This document shows, piece by piece, positions 7,630-16,259 of a stretch of DNA of 64,000 nt. A model generated the notes under the pieces. That model had not been told where the DNA came from and did no database searches. It saw only the letters and a program-made list of their open reading frames with translations. Source of the stretch: an uncultured Paracoccaceae bacterium (GTDB lineage: Bacteria > Pseudomonadota > Alphaproteobacteria > Rhodobacterales > Rhodobacteraceae); NCBI GenBank assembly GCA_937916485.1, contig CALFSV010000036.1, positions 1 through 64,000 on the forward strand. Direction: 5' to 3'. The position numbers were made by a program, and so were the translations under genes. Numbering within the stretch: the stretch's first letter is position 1; the number at the start of each line of letters is the position of its first letter.

Positions 7630-9135
7630 TTGAACCTTGATGCCATGTTCGGACCCTTGTTCGAAATTATCACGTCGCCCTATTTGATGGGCCTGATCCT
7701 TCTGGCCATCCCCATCGGTATGTTCTTTGGCGCCGTTCCCGGATTGGGCGGCAAGCTGGGTATCGTTCTGCTGATCCCCTTTGTGTTCGGGATGGACGCC
7801 CTGCCGGGGGCCGTTTTTCTGCTGGCGATGCATGCGGTGGTGCATACCGGAGGGTCGGTTCCGTCGATCCTGTTCGGGGTGCCCGGAACGGGACCAGATG
7901 CCGCGACAATCGTCGATGGATACCCGATGGCCCAAAAGGGTGAGGCCGGGCGGGCGCTGGGCGCATCGCTTGGCGCGTCGGGCATTGGGGGTGTTATCGG
8001 GGCATTGTTTCTGGCCGCGATGTTGCCGGTCCTGCGCCCTGTCGTGCTGGCGTTCAGCCCGGCAGAGTTCTTTCTTTTGGCCCTCTTTGGCATCACTTTC
8101 ATCGCCATGCTGTCGGGCGACAGCCTGATCAAGGGCATCGCCGTCGGCTTTCTCGGCCTGATGGTGTCGCTGGTCGGACTGGACCCGCATACGGGGTCGC
8201 AACGCTTTACCTTTGACCAGCTGTTCCTGTGGGATGGCGTGAACGTCGTCGCCGCGGTACTGGGGATCTTTGCCATTCCCGAAATGATAGCCCTTGGCGT
8301 CAAGGGCGGTGCTATTGCCCGGGTTGAGGGCAAGATGGCGGGCTATGACATCTGGCAGGTTCTGGACGGGATCGCGGATGTGTTCCGCAACTGGTGGTTG
8401 ACCCTGCGGACGTCGGTCATTGGTGCCGTCATCGGGGCGATCCCGGGGCTTGGCGGCGATGCGGCCTCATGGCTGTGCTATGGCCATGCGGTGCAGACCT
8501 GCAAGAACCCTGAAAACTTTGGCAAGGGCGACGTGCGCGGCGTCATTGCCCCCGAAACGGCCAACAACTCCAAGGAAGGCGGCTCGCTTCTGCCGACCCT
8601 GTTCTTTGGGGTGCCGGGCAGTTCGGGTATGGCGATCCTCTTGGGGGCCTTTGTTATGCTGGGCATCCAGCCCGGCCCGCAAATGGCGTTGACCGGCATG
8701 GACCTTGTCTGGTCCCTTATCTGGGCGCTGGCCCTTGCCAACCTGCTGTCCATCCCCGTGTTCCTTGCCATGGCGCCGGCCTTTTCCCTGCTGGTCTTTG
8801 TGCGGGGGGCCTTGCTGATCCCCTTCGTCCTCGTTCTGGCGTTCCTTGGGGCCTATCTGTCCGAAGGGGCGTGGGAAAACATGCTTCTCCTCTTCGGGTT
8901 GGGCATCCTTGGGTACTACCTCAAGAAATTCGGTTGGCCCCGGCCGCCCTTTGTCATCGGCCTTGTCCTTGGGTCGATCGCCGAGGATTCGATCCACAAG
9001 GCGCTTGCGATCTGGGGGCCAACCTTCTTCCTCAGGCCGCTGTCGTTGGTTCTGATCGGCCTCATCATTCTGACGGTCGTCGTCTATATCCTGCGCCTGC
9101 GTCGCGCCGGACCGGGAGTAAAGATGGATGTTTGA
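7630..9135 (+). CDS. tctA: Tripartite tricarboxylate transporter, large membrane subunit TctA
   Basis: This protein of about 501 residues has 10-12 hydrophobic segments and both signature glycine-rich loops of the TctA family (GAVPGLGGKLGIVLLIP near the N-terminus and GAIPGLGGDAASWLCYG in the middle). It also has the PGTGPDAATIVDGYPMAQKG loop. It is the main channel of a TTT system driven by the proton or sodium gradient with TctB and TctC. The start is ambiguous: TTG at 7630 has GGGGAGGA at a good distance, while ATG at 7600 has a ribosome site that is too far away. The stop overlaps the tctB start. Its TctC partner is probably the gene at 3681-5141 on the divergent arm. Confidence 0.88.
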   Translation: MNLDAMFGPLFEIITSPYLMGLILLAIPIGMFFGAVPGLGGKLGIVLLIPFVFGMDALPGAVFLLAMHAVVHTGGSVPSILFGVPGTGPDAATIVDGYPMAQKGEAGRALGASLGASGIGGVIGALFLAAMLPVLRPVVLAFSPAEFFLLALFGITFIAMLSGDSLIKGIAVGFLGLMVSLVGLDPHTGSQRFTFDQLFLWDGVNVVAAVLGIFAIPEMIALGVKGGAIARVEGKMAGYDIWQVLDGIADVFRNWWLTLRTSVIGAVIGAIPGLGGDAASWLCYGHAVQTCKNPENFGKGDVRGVIAPETANNSKEGGSLLPTLFFGVPGSSGMAILLGAFVMLGIQPGPQMALTGMDLVWSLIWALALANLLSIPVFLAMAPAFSLLVFVRGALLIPFVLVLAFLGAYLSEGAWENMLLLFGLGILGYYLKKFGWPRPPFVIGLVLGSIAEDSIHKALAIWGPTFFLRPLSLVLIGLIILTVVVYILRLRRAGPGVKMDV

Positions 9136-9580
9136 CGCTCGCAAAATCACCACGCTCGTCATGCTTGGTCTGTTCACGGGTGCCACCTTTCTGGCGCTTA
9201 GCCTGCCGGCCAAGGCGGCCTTCATGCCGTTCCTTGTTGGCATCCCCGGAATGCTGCTGTGCCTTGCGCAGCTTGTGATCGATTTCCGGACCGACAACCG
9301 GGTAGAGGATGCCGCCGTTGGCCAAGGCAAGGATGAGGGCAGCCGACCAGAGGTGCAGATGTTCCTCTGGCTCGGGCTGTTTACCGTCGCGCTTGTCGGG
9401 TTCGGATTTGTCTGGGGTGGACCGATTATCGTGATGCTGTTCGTGCGTTTCAGCAGCAAGGACACATGGCTCAACGCCTTCTTCGCAGGGGCTGGGACAT
9501 TCGCGACGCTGTTCGGGGTCTTCGTCTGGATGCTTGAACTCAAGCTGTTTCCGGGGCTGGTGGTTCAGGCGCTGTTCTAG
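9128..9580 (+). CDS. tctB: Tripartite tricarboxylate transporter, small subunit TctB
   Basis: This 150-residue membrane protein has four hydrophobic segments separated by a polar loop (residues 55-75), the usual layout and size of TctB. Its start lies inside the end of tctA (8-base overlap), which implies translational coupling. Sequence conservation in TctB is low, so the call rests mainly on size, topology and position. Confidence 0.8.
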   Translation: MFDARKITTLVMLGLFTGATFLALSLPAKAAFMPFLVGIPGMLLCLAQLVIDFRTDNRVEDAAVGQGKDEGSRPEVQMFLWLGLFTVALVGFGFVWGGPIIVMLFVRFSSKDTWLNAFFAGAGTFATLFGVFVWMLELKLFPGLVVQALF

Positions 9581-9647
9581 TCGGCCGACCAAGGCGCTCT
9601 GGGGCCGTGGCACAAGTCACTTATTCGACCGCCGTTCGAAACTTCTT

Positions 9648-9692
9648 TTGACAGAGTGCTACGGCATGGGCAAAGTTGAGCAATCGATTGCA
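9648..9692 (+). promoter_or_regulatory. Candidate promoter with LacI-type palindrome
   Basis: TTGACA at 9648-9653 resembles a -35 box; no convincing -10 is seen. Just downstream the perfect palindrome GCAATCGATTGC (9680-9691) has the central CG and GCAA/TTGC arms typical of LacI-family operators. It lies upstream of the FAD oxidoreductase gene. Confidence 0.4.
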
Positions 9693-9722
9693 CAGCGGTA
9701 ATGAAACGTCGGGAGATTTCTC

Positions 9723-11303
9723 GTGTCAGATGCGGATTTCGTAATTGCCGGGGCAGGGCACAACAGCCTCGTGACCGCCTGCTATCTGGCCAAGGCCGGC
9801 TACAGGTGCCAGATCCTTGATGCCCGGGCCATCCCGGGGGGAGGCTGCACCACCGAGGAAATCCTTGGACCGGGCTACGGAATCGACACCTGTTCGACCG
9901 GGCATACCCTGATCCTGCAAAACCCGATCATCCGGCTGGACGAGCTTGGGCTGGTGGCCAAATACGGCCTTAGCTATCTGCATCCTGATCCGGTGGCGCA
10001 TGTGGGCCTGCCCGATGGGGAACAGATCACCATGTTCCTCGATCCTGCCAAAACGATCGAGGAATTGCGCCGGTACTCTGAGAAAGACGCCGAAAGCTAT
10101 GCCCGACTGCTGGCCGAGTTTGACGAGTTGCGCCCGATCCTTGGCAAAGCCCGCGCCCGTCCCATCGGGTCAGGGCCATCCATGCGCGATCTTTTGAAGG
10201 CACATCCCCGGGGCGGCATCTGGGCCCGGCGCATGGCGATGAGTGCGCGGGACATCATCCTGCGTGAATTCGAAAGCCCCCATGTCCGCGCTTTCATGGG
10301 CTGGATGGCTTTTCAGACCGCCGTCCCCATCGATCAGGCCGGGACGGGGCTTTTGCCCTATCAGATCACTGCCCCCCGGCAGGCAAACAGCTGGTCGATC
10401 CCTGCCGGCGGCTCAGGGCAGCTTGTCGATGCGATGGTGGGGTTCCTGCAAGAGAACGGGGCGACCATTACCTGCGGTGTCACCGTGTCAGATCTGATTC
10501 TTGAGGGCGGCCGCTGCGTTGGCGTCAGATCCACCACGGGGCAGGAGTATCGTGGCCGCAAGGGCGTGATCTCGACCATCCACATCAAGCATCTGGTCGA
10601 CATGGCCCCAAAGGATTGCTGGGGTGAAGATTTCCTGTTCGGGGTCGATACCTATAACGTGGGCGTCCCATTCTTTGCCGCCTACCTTGCCACCTCGGCA
10701 CCGCCTGTCTTTGAAACGCCGCGCGGCCCGCGCAGCGCTGTGTCCGCAGGCTATGCCGGATGGTTCGAGGATCTGGTGCAATCGGGGCGGGACATCTACG
10801 ACGGCAAGCTGTCCGACGATGTCAGCTGGCTTTTGGTTGCGACCCCCTCGCTGGTTGACCCCAAACGCGCGCCGGACGGGCACCACACGGTCAAGTTCCT
10901 GACCCACACGATCTACGATTTGCCCGGCGTCGGACCGGCGGGCTGGGAGGCCCGGAAAGAGGCGTTCACCGACAAGCTGATCGACAAGATCCGCAGGTTC
11001 TGCCCCGCTTTCACCGATGACGTGATCCTCGCCCGCATGACCAAATCGCCGGTCGATATCGAGGCCGCCAATCTGCACATGATCCACGGCGCCCCCCACG
11101 GGGGGGACCGGTCGATCACCTTTTCCGGTGATCAGCGCCCGGTGCCGGGCTGGGCCGCGCACAGAATGCCGATCCCGGGGCTTTACCAGACCGGTGGCAC
11201 AACCCATCCGGGTGGCTCCATCACCGGCTATCCGGGGCGCAATGCCGCCATGGTTGTTCTTGAGGATATGGGCGTGGACCTGTCGGGGATCATGTCGGTC
11301 TAG
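9723..11303 (+). CDS. FAD-dependent oxidoreductase, phytoene-dehydrogenase-like
   Basis: The 526-residue protein begins with an FAD-binding GxGxxG-type motif (FVIAGAGHNSLVTACYLAKAG), a ribose-binding acidic residue in ILDARAIPGGGC, and ends with the family signature around GGTTHPGGSITGYPGRNAA, which closes over the isoalloxazine ring. These features define the CrtI/COG1233 amine- and carotenoid-oxidase superfamily. No other carotenoid gene is near, so a catabolic role (desaturation of a small substrate) is more likely than pigment synthesis. The start codon is GTG with GGGAGA upstream. A LacI-like palindrome in the 142-base gap suggests its own control. Confidence 0.75.
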   Translation: MSDADFVIAGAGHNSLVTACYLAKAGYRCQILDARAIPGGGCTTEEILGPGYGIDTCSTGHTLILQNPIIRLDELGLVAKYGLSYLHPDPVAHVGLPDGEQITMFLDPAKTIEELRRYSEKDAESYARLLAEFDELRPILGKARARPIGSGPSMRDLLKAHPRGGIWARRMAMSARDIILREFESPHVRAFMGWMAFQTAVPIDQAGTGLLPYQITAPRQANSWSIPAGGSGQLVDAMVGFLQENGATITCGVTVSDLILEGGRCVGVRSTTGQEYRGRKGVISTIHIKHLVDMAPKDCWGEDFLFGVDTYNVGVPFFAAYLATSAPPVFETPRGPRSAVSAGYAGWFEDLVQSGRDIYDGKLSDDVSWLLVATPSLVDPKRAPDGHHTVKFLTHTIYDLPGVGPAGWEARKEAFTDKLIDKIRRFCPAFTDDVILARMTKSPVDIEAANLHMIHGAPHGGDRSITFSGDQRPVPGWAAHRMPIPGLYQTGGTTHPGGSITGYPGRNAAMVVLEDMGVDLSGIMSV

Positions 11304-11364
11304 GACCGACAAATCCGAAACGCAGATCTATCCAATAGGCCTCGTCAGATGAACCGATAGCGCG

Positions 11365-12384
11365 TCAACCGGCCTGCGACCGCACCGTCGTGCCGGGCAC
11401 AAGCTTGAAGCCGACATCATGGGTCGGTCGGATGGGTTGATCATTGGTCTGGGCAAGGACCATTTCGGCGGCATGCTGGCCGATCTTGAGGTGGGGCACC
11501 GCGATGGAGGTCAGCCGGTAGGACTGGATCGAGGTGATCGGCAGATCACCCCAACCGGCAATGCCGATGTCGCCGGGCACCGACAGGCCCTTGCGTTTGC
11601 AGTATTCGTAGCCGCCGACGGCCATATTGTCATTCTGGTAGAAGATCACATCAATGTCACGGTGCGAGGCCAGCAACTGCTCGGTTCCATAGTAACCGGT
11701 GTAGAAGCTTGGAACGTCCTTCAACAGCAGCTGCTTCTTCAGCGTGCCCGACGCGTCGGACACGGCCTTGCCAAAGCCGGATAACCGGGCGCTGGCGGCG
11801 TTTGCCGTATCGTGCGAGGTGCCGACATAGCCAAACGCCCCGTAGCCGCACCCTGCCAGATACCGACCCATCGTGTAGCCGCTGTCAAAGTGGTTCAGCC
11901 CAACGCACATATCCAGCGGGTTGGAATTGAAATCCCAGATTTCGACAATCGGGATGCCCGCGCCTGTCAGCATCTGGATGGCCCGCTGGCTATGGGACCG
12001 CCCGGTTATGATCAGCCCGGCCGGTTGCCAGGACAGAACCGTCTCGATCCAGCTTTCCTCATGTTCTTGCTCGTGCTCGGTCATCCCAAGGACGGTCTGA
12101 TGGCCAAAGGCCCCAAGCTTGCGGTTGATCCCCTCCAGGACCTGGGCGAAAACCTCGTTTCCAAGTTCGGGAATACTGACGCCGACAAAGGTTGATTTCT
12201 TGTCGCCGGCAAAGACCGTTGCAAGGCGGTTGGGCAGGTAGCCCAGACGTTCAACCTCGGCCATGACCTTCTTGCGGGTGGCCTCGGAAAAGCCGCCACC
12301 ATCGCGCAGGACGCGGCTGGCCGTCATCTTGGACACCCCGGCGGCGTTGGCAACCTCTGCCAGGCTAATCTTGGTGTTTTTCAT
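11365..12384 (-). CDS. LacI-family transcriptional regulator
   Basis: This 339-residue repressor has an N-terminal helix-turn-helix (ISLAEVANAAGVSKMTASRVLR) and hinge helix (YLPNRLATVFAG), then a periplasmic-binding-protein-like sugar domain to the C-terminus. It most resembles the gluconate-repressor (GntR/IdnR) subgroup of LacI proteins. The divergent sugar ABC operon starts about 150 bases away, and two copies of a GTTAC-N2-GTAAC operator lie between. It probably represses the transporter and itself until the sugar or sugar acid binds. Confidence 0.87.
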   Translation of the reverse strand: MKNTKISLAEVANAAGVSKMTASRVLRDGGGFSEATRKKVMAEVERLGYLPNRLATVFAGDKKSTFVGVSIPELGNEVFAQVLEGINRKLGAFGHQTVLGMTEHEQEHEESWIETVLSWQPAGLIITGRSHSQRAIQMLTGAGIPIVEIWDFNSNPLDMCVGLNHFDSGYTMGRYLAGCGYGAFGYVGTSHDTANAASARLSGFGKAVSDASGTLKKQLLLKDVPSFYTGYYGTEQLLASHRDIDVIFYQNDNMAVGGYEYCKRKGLSVPGDIGIAGWGDLPITSIQSYRLTSIAVPHLKIGQHAAEMVLAQTNDQPIRPTHDVGFKLVPGTTVRSQAG

Positions 12385-12409
12385 GTCCTGGCTCGTATCT
12401 TGGTGGCTG

Positions 12410-12425
12410 ACGTTACCCGTAACGT
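12410..12425. promoter_or_regulatory. LacI-family operator, copy 1
   Basis: ACGTTACCCGTAACGT is a perfect inverted repeat (7-base arms, 2-base centre) just upstream of a TTGACA-like -35 at 12432-12437. Copy 2 lies 58 bases away. The GTTACC..GTAAC form is like sites bound by gluconate-repressor-type LacI proteins. Confidence 0.75.
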
Positions 12426-12467
12426 TTTCGATTGACAGGGATCGGATCCCCTGCTCATCCTAACGCA

Positions 12468-12482
12468 ACGTTACGGGTAACT
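12468..12482. promoter_or_regulatory. LacI-family operator, copy 2
   Basis: ACGTTACGGGTAACT repeats, in reverse complement, the core of the operator at 12410-12425. It lies upstream of the ABC ATPase gene and probably overlaps the transcript start, so binding would block the promoter or form a loop. Confidence 0.7.
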
Positions 12483-12530
12483 CAATATCATGTTGAGGAG
12501 CATGGGGTGCCCGAATCCGGAGGAAAAGCC

Positions 12531-14063
12531 GTGGTGCAGATCGCGACACAGGGAAGCCTGTTCTTTGATGGCATACAGAAGCACTTCGGCGGCACATATG
12601 CGCTGCGCGATGTGTCTTTGAACATCGAACGCGGCGAGATCGTCGCCCTTTTGGGTGAAAACGGCGCAGGTAAATCAACACTTATCAAGATCCTTGGGGG
12701 CATCCACCGTGCCGATGAAGGCCGGGTGCTGATCGACGGAAAACCCTACGAGCATCGGCCGGGCGGTTTTGGCGAACGTCAGTCTGTTGCCTTCATCCAC
12801 CAGGACCTTGGGATGATCGAATGGATGACCGTGGCCGAGAACATCGCCCTGGCGCTGGGCTTTGTCCGCAAGAGGGGCCTGATCCAGTGGGGCGAGGTCG
12901 AGAAGTTCGCAGCCCAGGCCCTCGCCAAGGTTGGGTGCGACTTTCACCCAACGACCCGTGTCCAGGACCTGTCCCGCACCGAAAAGTCACTGGTGGCTAT
13001 CGCCTGTGCCCTGGCCGTGGACTGCGATTTTCTGGTGTTGGATGAGCCAACGGCCTCCCTGCCCGCTGACGAGGTCGAGCGTCTGTTTCGGGCCCTTAGA
13101 CCTCTGAAAGAGCAGGGTGTCGGCATGATCTATGTCTCGCATCGTTTGGACGAGATCTTTCGGATTGCGGACCGGGTCGCAGTTTTGCGCGACGGCGAGA
13201 TGGTCGGCATGCGGAGCATCGAACACACCACGCCGGAAGAGCTGGTTTACATGATCGTTGGTCGCAAGACCCGCCAGATTCTCAAACCATCCAAGGCCCT
13301 TGGCGCGCCGATCCTGACCGTACGAAACATGGTGGCCGACGTAGCAGGACCCATCGACTTTGACCTGCACCGAAATGAGATCCTTGGGCTGGTTGGCTTG
13401 CGCGGGGCAGGGCACGAAGCGGTGTCGCGAGCGCTGTTCGGGGCCGGTGCCTTTGAAGGCGAGGTGACGCTTTGGGGCGCAACGCCTAATCTATCGTCGC
13501 CCCAGGCGGCGATGGCCTCTGGTATCGGGCTTGTGGCGCGCGATCGGACTGAGGAATCCGTTGCGATGTCGCTGACCCTGCGAGAGAATACCTTTCTCAA
13601 TCCAAAGTCGGTGGGCCGGTCGCTGTTTTCGTTTCTCAGCCCGCGCAGCGAGGCCGCCTTGGCCGAAGTGATCGGTGAAGGGGTCGCCCTGTCGCCGAAC
13701 GACCAAAGCATGACGATCGAGTCGCTGTCGGGTGGCAACCAGCAAAAGGTCGTGATCGGTCGGTGGCTGGCCACCAAGCGCAAGCTTTTGATCTGCGAAG
13801 ACCCGACCTCTGGTGTCGATGTCGGCGCCAAGGCCGAGATCTACGCCCTTCTCAACCGTGCCTTCGACGAAGGCGTGGGCATAGTCCTCATTTCCACCGA
13901 CTTCGAAGAGGTCTCAGCGATCTGCCATCGGGCCATCGTGTTCAGCCAGGGCACCATCGCAGGGCAGCTGACCGGAGCCGAGCTGACGACCGAAAACCTT
14001 ATCCAGGCGGCCTCTGCCGGCGGGATCGCCGAAAACAAGGAACGAACCGATGCAATCGCTTGA
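12531..14063 (+). CDS. Sugar ABC transporter, two-domain ATPase (RbsA/XylG-like)
   Basis: This protein of about 510 residues has two nucleotide-binding domains. The first has Walker A GENGAGKSTLIK and Walker B FLVLDEPTASL. The second has a degenerate Walker A (GLVGLRGAGHEAV), an intact ABC signature LSGGNQQKVVIGRWL and LLICEDPTSGVDVGAKAEI. This is the CUT2 arrangement for monosaccharides. GTG at 12531 is preferred because GGAGG lies 7 bases upstream; GTG at 12507 with GAGGAG upstream is the alternative. It is the first gene of an ATPase-permease-binding protein operon controlled by the divergent LacI regulator. Confidence 0.88.
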   Translation: MVQIATQGSLFFDGIQKHFGGTYALRDVSLNIERGEIVALLGENGAGKSTLIKILGGIHRADEGRVLIDGKPYEHRPGGFGERQSVAFIHQDLGMIEWMTVAENIALALGFVRKRGLIQWGEVEKFAAQALAKVGCDFHPTTRVQDLSRTEKSLVAIACALAVDCDFLVLDEPTASLPADEVERLFRALRPLKEQGVGMIYVSHRLDEIFRIADRVAVLRDGEMVGMRSIEHTTPEELVYMIVGRKTRQILKPSKALGAPILTVRNMVADVAGPIDFDLHRNEILGLVGLRGAGHEAVSRALFGAGAFEGEVTLWGATPNLSSPQAAMASGIGLVARDRTEESVAMSLTLRENTFLNPKSVGRSLFSFLSPRSEAALAEVIGEGVALSPNDQSMTIESLSGGNQQKVVIGRWLATKRKLLICEDPTSGVDVGAKAEIYALLNRAFDEGVGIVLISTDFEEVSAICHRAIVFSQGTIAGQLTGAELTTENLIQAASAGGIAENKERTDAIA

Positions 14064-15090
14064 ATCGAGCGCGCTTGAGCCCACCAAGGCGGACCTTGTC
14101 GGCGCTTCTCTGAGAACACGCATCCTCCGGTTCCTGCCGGTCTACGGGCTGGTCATTCTGACAGCCTTCCTGATCATCCTGTTCTCTATCCTGTTGCCCA
14201 ATACCTTTCCAACGCTTCTGAACGTCCGATCCATCATTTCGGACAAGGCGATCATCGCACTTCTGTCGCTGGGGGCGATGATCCCCATGGCGGCTGGCCG
14301 GATCGACCTGACCGTGGGCTACGGCATTGTGCTGTGGCACATTCTGGCCATTTCGCTGCAAACGATGCTCGGATTGCCTTGGCCAGTGGCCGTGGCCGTC
14401 GTGCTGGCTTTGGGACTGTTTGCCGGGTTCTTGAACGGGCTTTTGGTTGAGGTCGCCAAAATTGACAGTTTCATTGCCACGCTGGGCACCGGGACAGTGC
14501 TATATGCCCTGGCCCTGTGGCATACCGGCGGGCGGCAAATGGTGGGCGTCCTGCCGGAGGGGTTTCTGGCGCTCAATGGCACCTTTGTCTTTGGCCTGCC
14601 GATCACGGGTTTTTACCTGCTGGCAATCACCATCGCCATGTGGATCGTTTTGGAGTTCACGCCCGTCGGGCGCTACCTCTACGCCATCGGGGCGAACCAG
14701 AAGGCGGCCCAGCTGAACGGCATTCCGACCCGGAAATTCGTGATCGGAGCTTTCATGACGTCGGGTTTTCTGACGGCGTTGGCGGGTGTCCTTCTGGCCT
14801 CCAAATTGCGGATCGGTCAGGCGAGCGTGGGCCTTGAATTCCTGCTGCCTGCGCTGGTCGGGGCCTTCCTGGGATCAACCACCATCAAACCCGGTCGGGT
14901 CAACGTCTGGGGCACGATCATCGGGGTCGTGATCCTTGCGGTCGGTATCTCGGGCATCCAGCAGTTTGGCGGCTCTTTCTGGGTCGAACCCTTGTTCAAC
15001 GGCGTCACCCTGCTGATCGCCATCGGCATTGCAGGCTATGCCCAGCGCCGCAAAGGCGCCGACAAACGAAAGACGAAACGTGAAGCATAA
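14050..15090 (+). CDS. Sugar ABC transporter permease (RbsC/XylH-like)
   Basis: This 346-residue membrane protein has about ten hydrophobic segments and the CUT2 permease signatures AAGRIDLTVGYGIVLWH and GALVGAFLGS-like glycine-rich loops. The cytosolic loop YAIGANQKAAQLNGIPTRKF is the coupling motif that docks to the ATPase. The gene starts 14 bases inside the ATPase gene. A single permease gene is present, so the channel is probably a homodimer. Confidence 0.87.
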   Translation: MQSLESSALEPTKADLVGASLRTRILRFLPVYGLVILTAFLIILFSILLPNTFPTLLNVRSIISDKAIIALLSLGAMIPMAAGRIDLTVGYGIVLWHILAISLQTMLGLPWPVAVAVVLALGLFAGFLNGLLVEVAKIDSFIATLGTGTVLYALALWHTGGRQMVGVLPEGFLALNGTFVFGLPITGFYLLAITIAMWIVLEFTPVGRYLYAIGANQKAAQLNGIPTRKFVIGAFMTSGFLTALAGVLLASKLRIGQASVGLEFLLPALVGAFLGSTTIKPGRVNVWGTIIGVVILAVGISGIQQFGGSFWVEPLFNGVTLLIAIGIAGYAQRRKGADKRKTKREA

Positions 15091-15102
15091 AGGGAGGAAA
15101 CC

Positions 15103-16152
15103 ATGCTGAAACGGACGTTTCTGAATACACTCATGGCCAGCACCATGATCGCTGGCATGGGTGTACAGGCCATTGCCGAAGTGCCATTCGACGGCCCGAC
15201 ATCTGGCCCCACCGCTGCCGAGGGCCAGTCCATCGTGGTGCTTGCTGCTGACCTCAAGAACGGCGGTATTCTCGGTGTCACCAACGGCGTCGAAGAGGCC
15301 GCGGGGATCATCGGTTGGGAGGTGCGTGTCCTTGACGGTGCCGGTTCCATCCAGGGCCGGACCGCTGCAATCGGACAGGCGCTGGCCCTGCAACCCGACG
15401 GGATCATCATCAACGGCTTTGATGCCGTCGAACAGCAGGCTGCTCTGGAAGCGGTCGTTGCGGCGGGCATTCCGATGGTGTCCTGGCACTCTGGTCCTAA
15501 GATCGGCTGCGATGCGCCCGGCGGCATCTTTGCCAACGTCTCCACCGATGCGATGCAGGTTTCCGAGGTGGCGGCCGAATGGGCGCTTGCCGATGACGGG
15601 GACAATGTGGGTGTGGTGATCTTTACCGATTTCACCTACCAGATCGCCATCGATAAGGCCGACCGCATCCGTGAGACAATCGAAGCGGGCGGCGGTACGG
15701 TTCTGGAGTATGTCGACACGCCCATCGCCGACACCTCTACTCGCATGGGCCCTCTCACCACGAACCTCTTGCAGAAGTACGGTGCAGGCTGGACCCATTC
15801 GCTGGCGATCAACGACCTCTACTTTGACTTTATGGGGCCGTCTCTGGCCTCGGCAGGTATCCCCGGCGACGGCGCACCACTTGCCGGATCGGCGGGTGAC
15901 GGGTCCGAGGCTGCGTTTCAGCGCATTCGAAGCGCGCAGTATCAGGCGATTACCGTCGCAGAACCCCTCAACCTGCAAGGCTGGCAACTGATCGACGAGC
16001 TGAACCGCGCCGTTCAGGGCGAGGACTGCTCGGGCTATGTGACCGCCCCAGCGCTGGTGACACAGGAAGGTCTTGCGATGATGGGCGACGGCAATCAGTT
16101 CGACCCGGATTCGCCCTACCGCGAAGCCTATGCTGCCATCTGGGGCAAATAG
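15103..16152 (+). CDS. Sugar ABC transporter substrate-binding protein (CUT2 type)
   Basis: The 349-residue protein begins with a signal peptide (residues 1-22, ending in QAIAE). The two-lobe periplasmic-binding fold follows, recognisable by IGWEVRVLDGAGSIQGRTAAIGQALALQPDGIIINGFDA, a segment typical of ribose/xylose-type binding proteins that share ancestry with LacI. A strong GGGAGGAAA site precedes it. It ends the operon before a terminator. The ligand is unknown. Confidence 0.87.
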   Translation: MLKRTFLNTLMASTMIAGMGVQAIAEVPFDGPTSGPTAAEGQSIVVLAADLKNGGILGVTNGVEEAAGIIGWEVRVLDGAGSIQGRTAAIGQALALQPDGIIINGFDAVEQQAALEAVVAAGIPMVSWHSGPKIGCDAPGGIFANVSTDAMQVSEVAAEWALADDGDNVGVVIFTDFTYQIAIDKADRIRETIEAGGGTVLEYVDTPIADTSTRMGPLTTNLLQKYGAGWTHSLAINDLYFDFMGPSLASAGIPGDGAPLAGSAGDGSEAAFQRIRSAQYQAITVAEPLNLQGWQLIDELNRAVQGEDCSGYVTAPALVTQEGLAMMGDGNQFDPDSPYREAYAAIWGK

Positions 16153-16179
16153 TCAGCATCCGCCGTTAGTTGAAAGCAA

Positions 16180-16208
16180 AAAAGCCCCCCTCATCGAGGG
16201 GGGCTTTT
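16180..16208. terminator. Bidirectional rho-independent terminator
   Basis: A 13-base stem (AAAAGCCCCCCTC at 16180-16192 with GAGGGGGGCTTTT at 16196-16208) and 3-base loop separate the sugar ABC operon from the convergent aminotransferase gene. It has T-runs on both strands. Confidence 0.92.
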
Positions 16209-16259
16209 CCGTTTCATATTCGGTGAAAGGCCGCATGGGCCGGTCGGATCAAAGGACGA

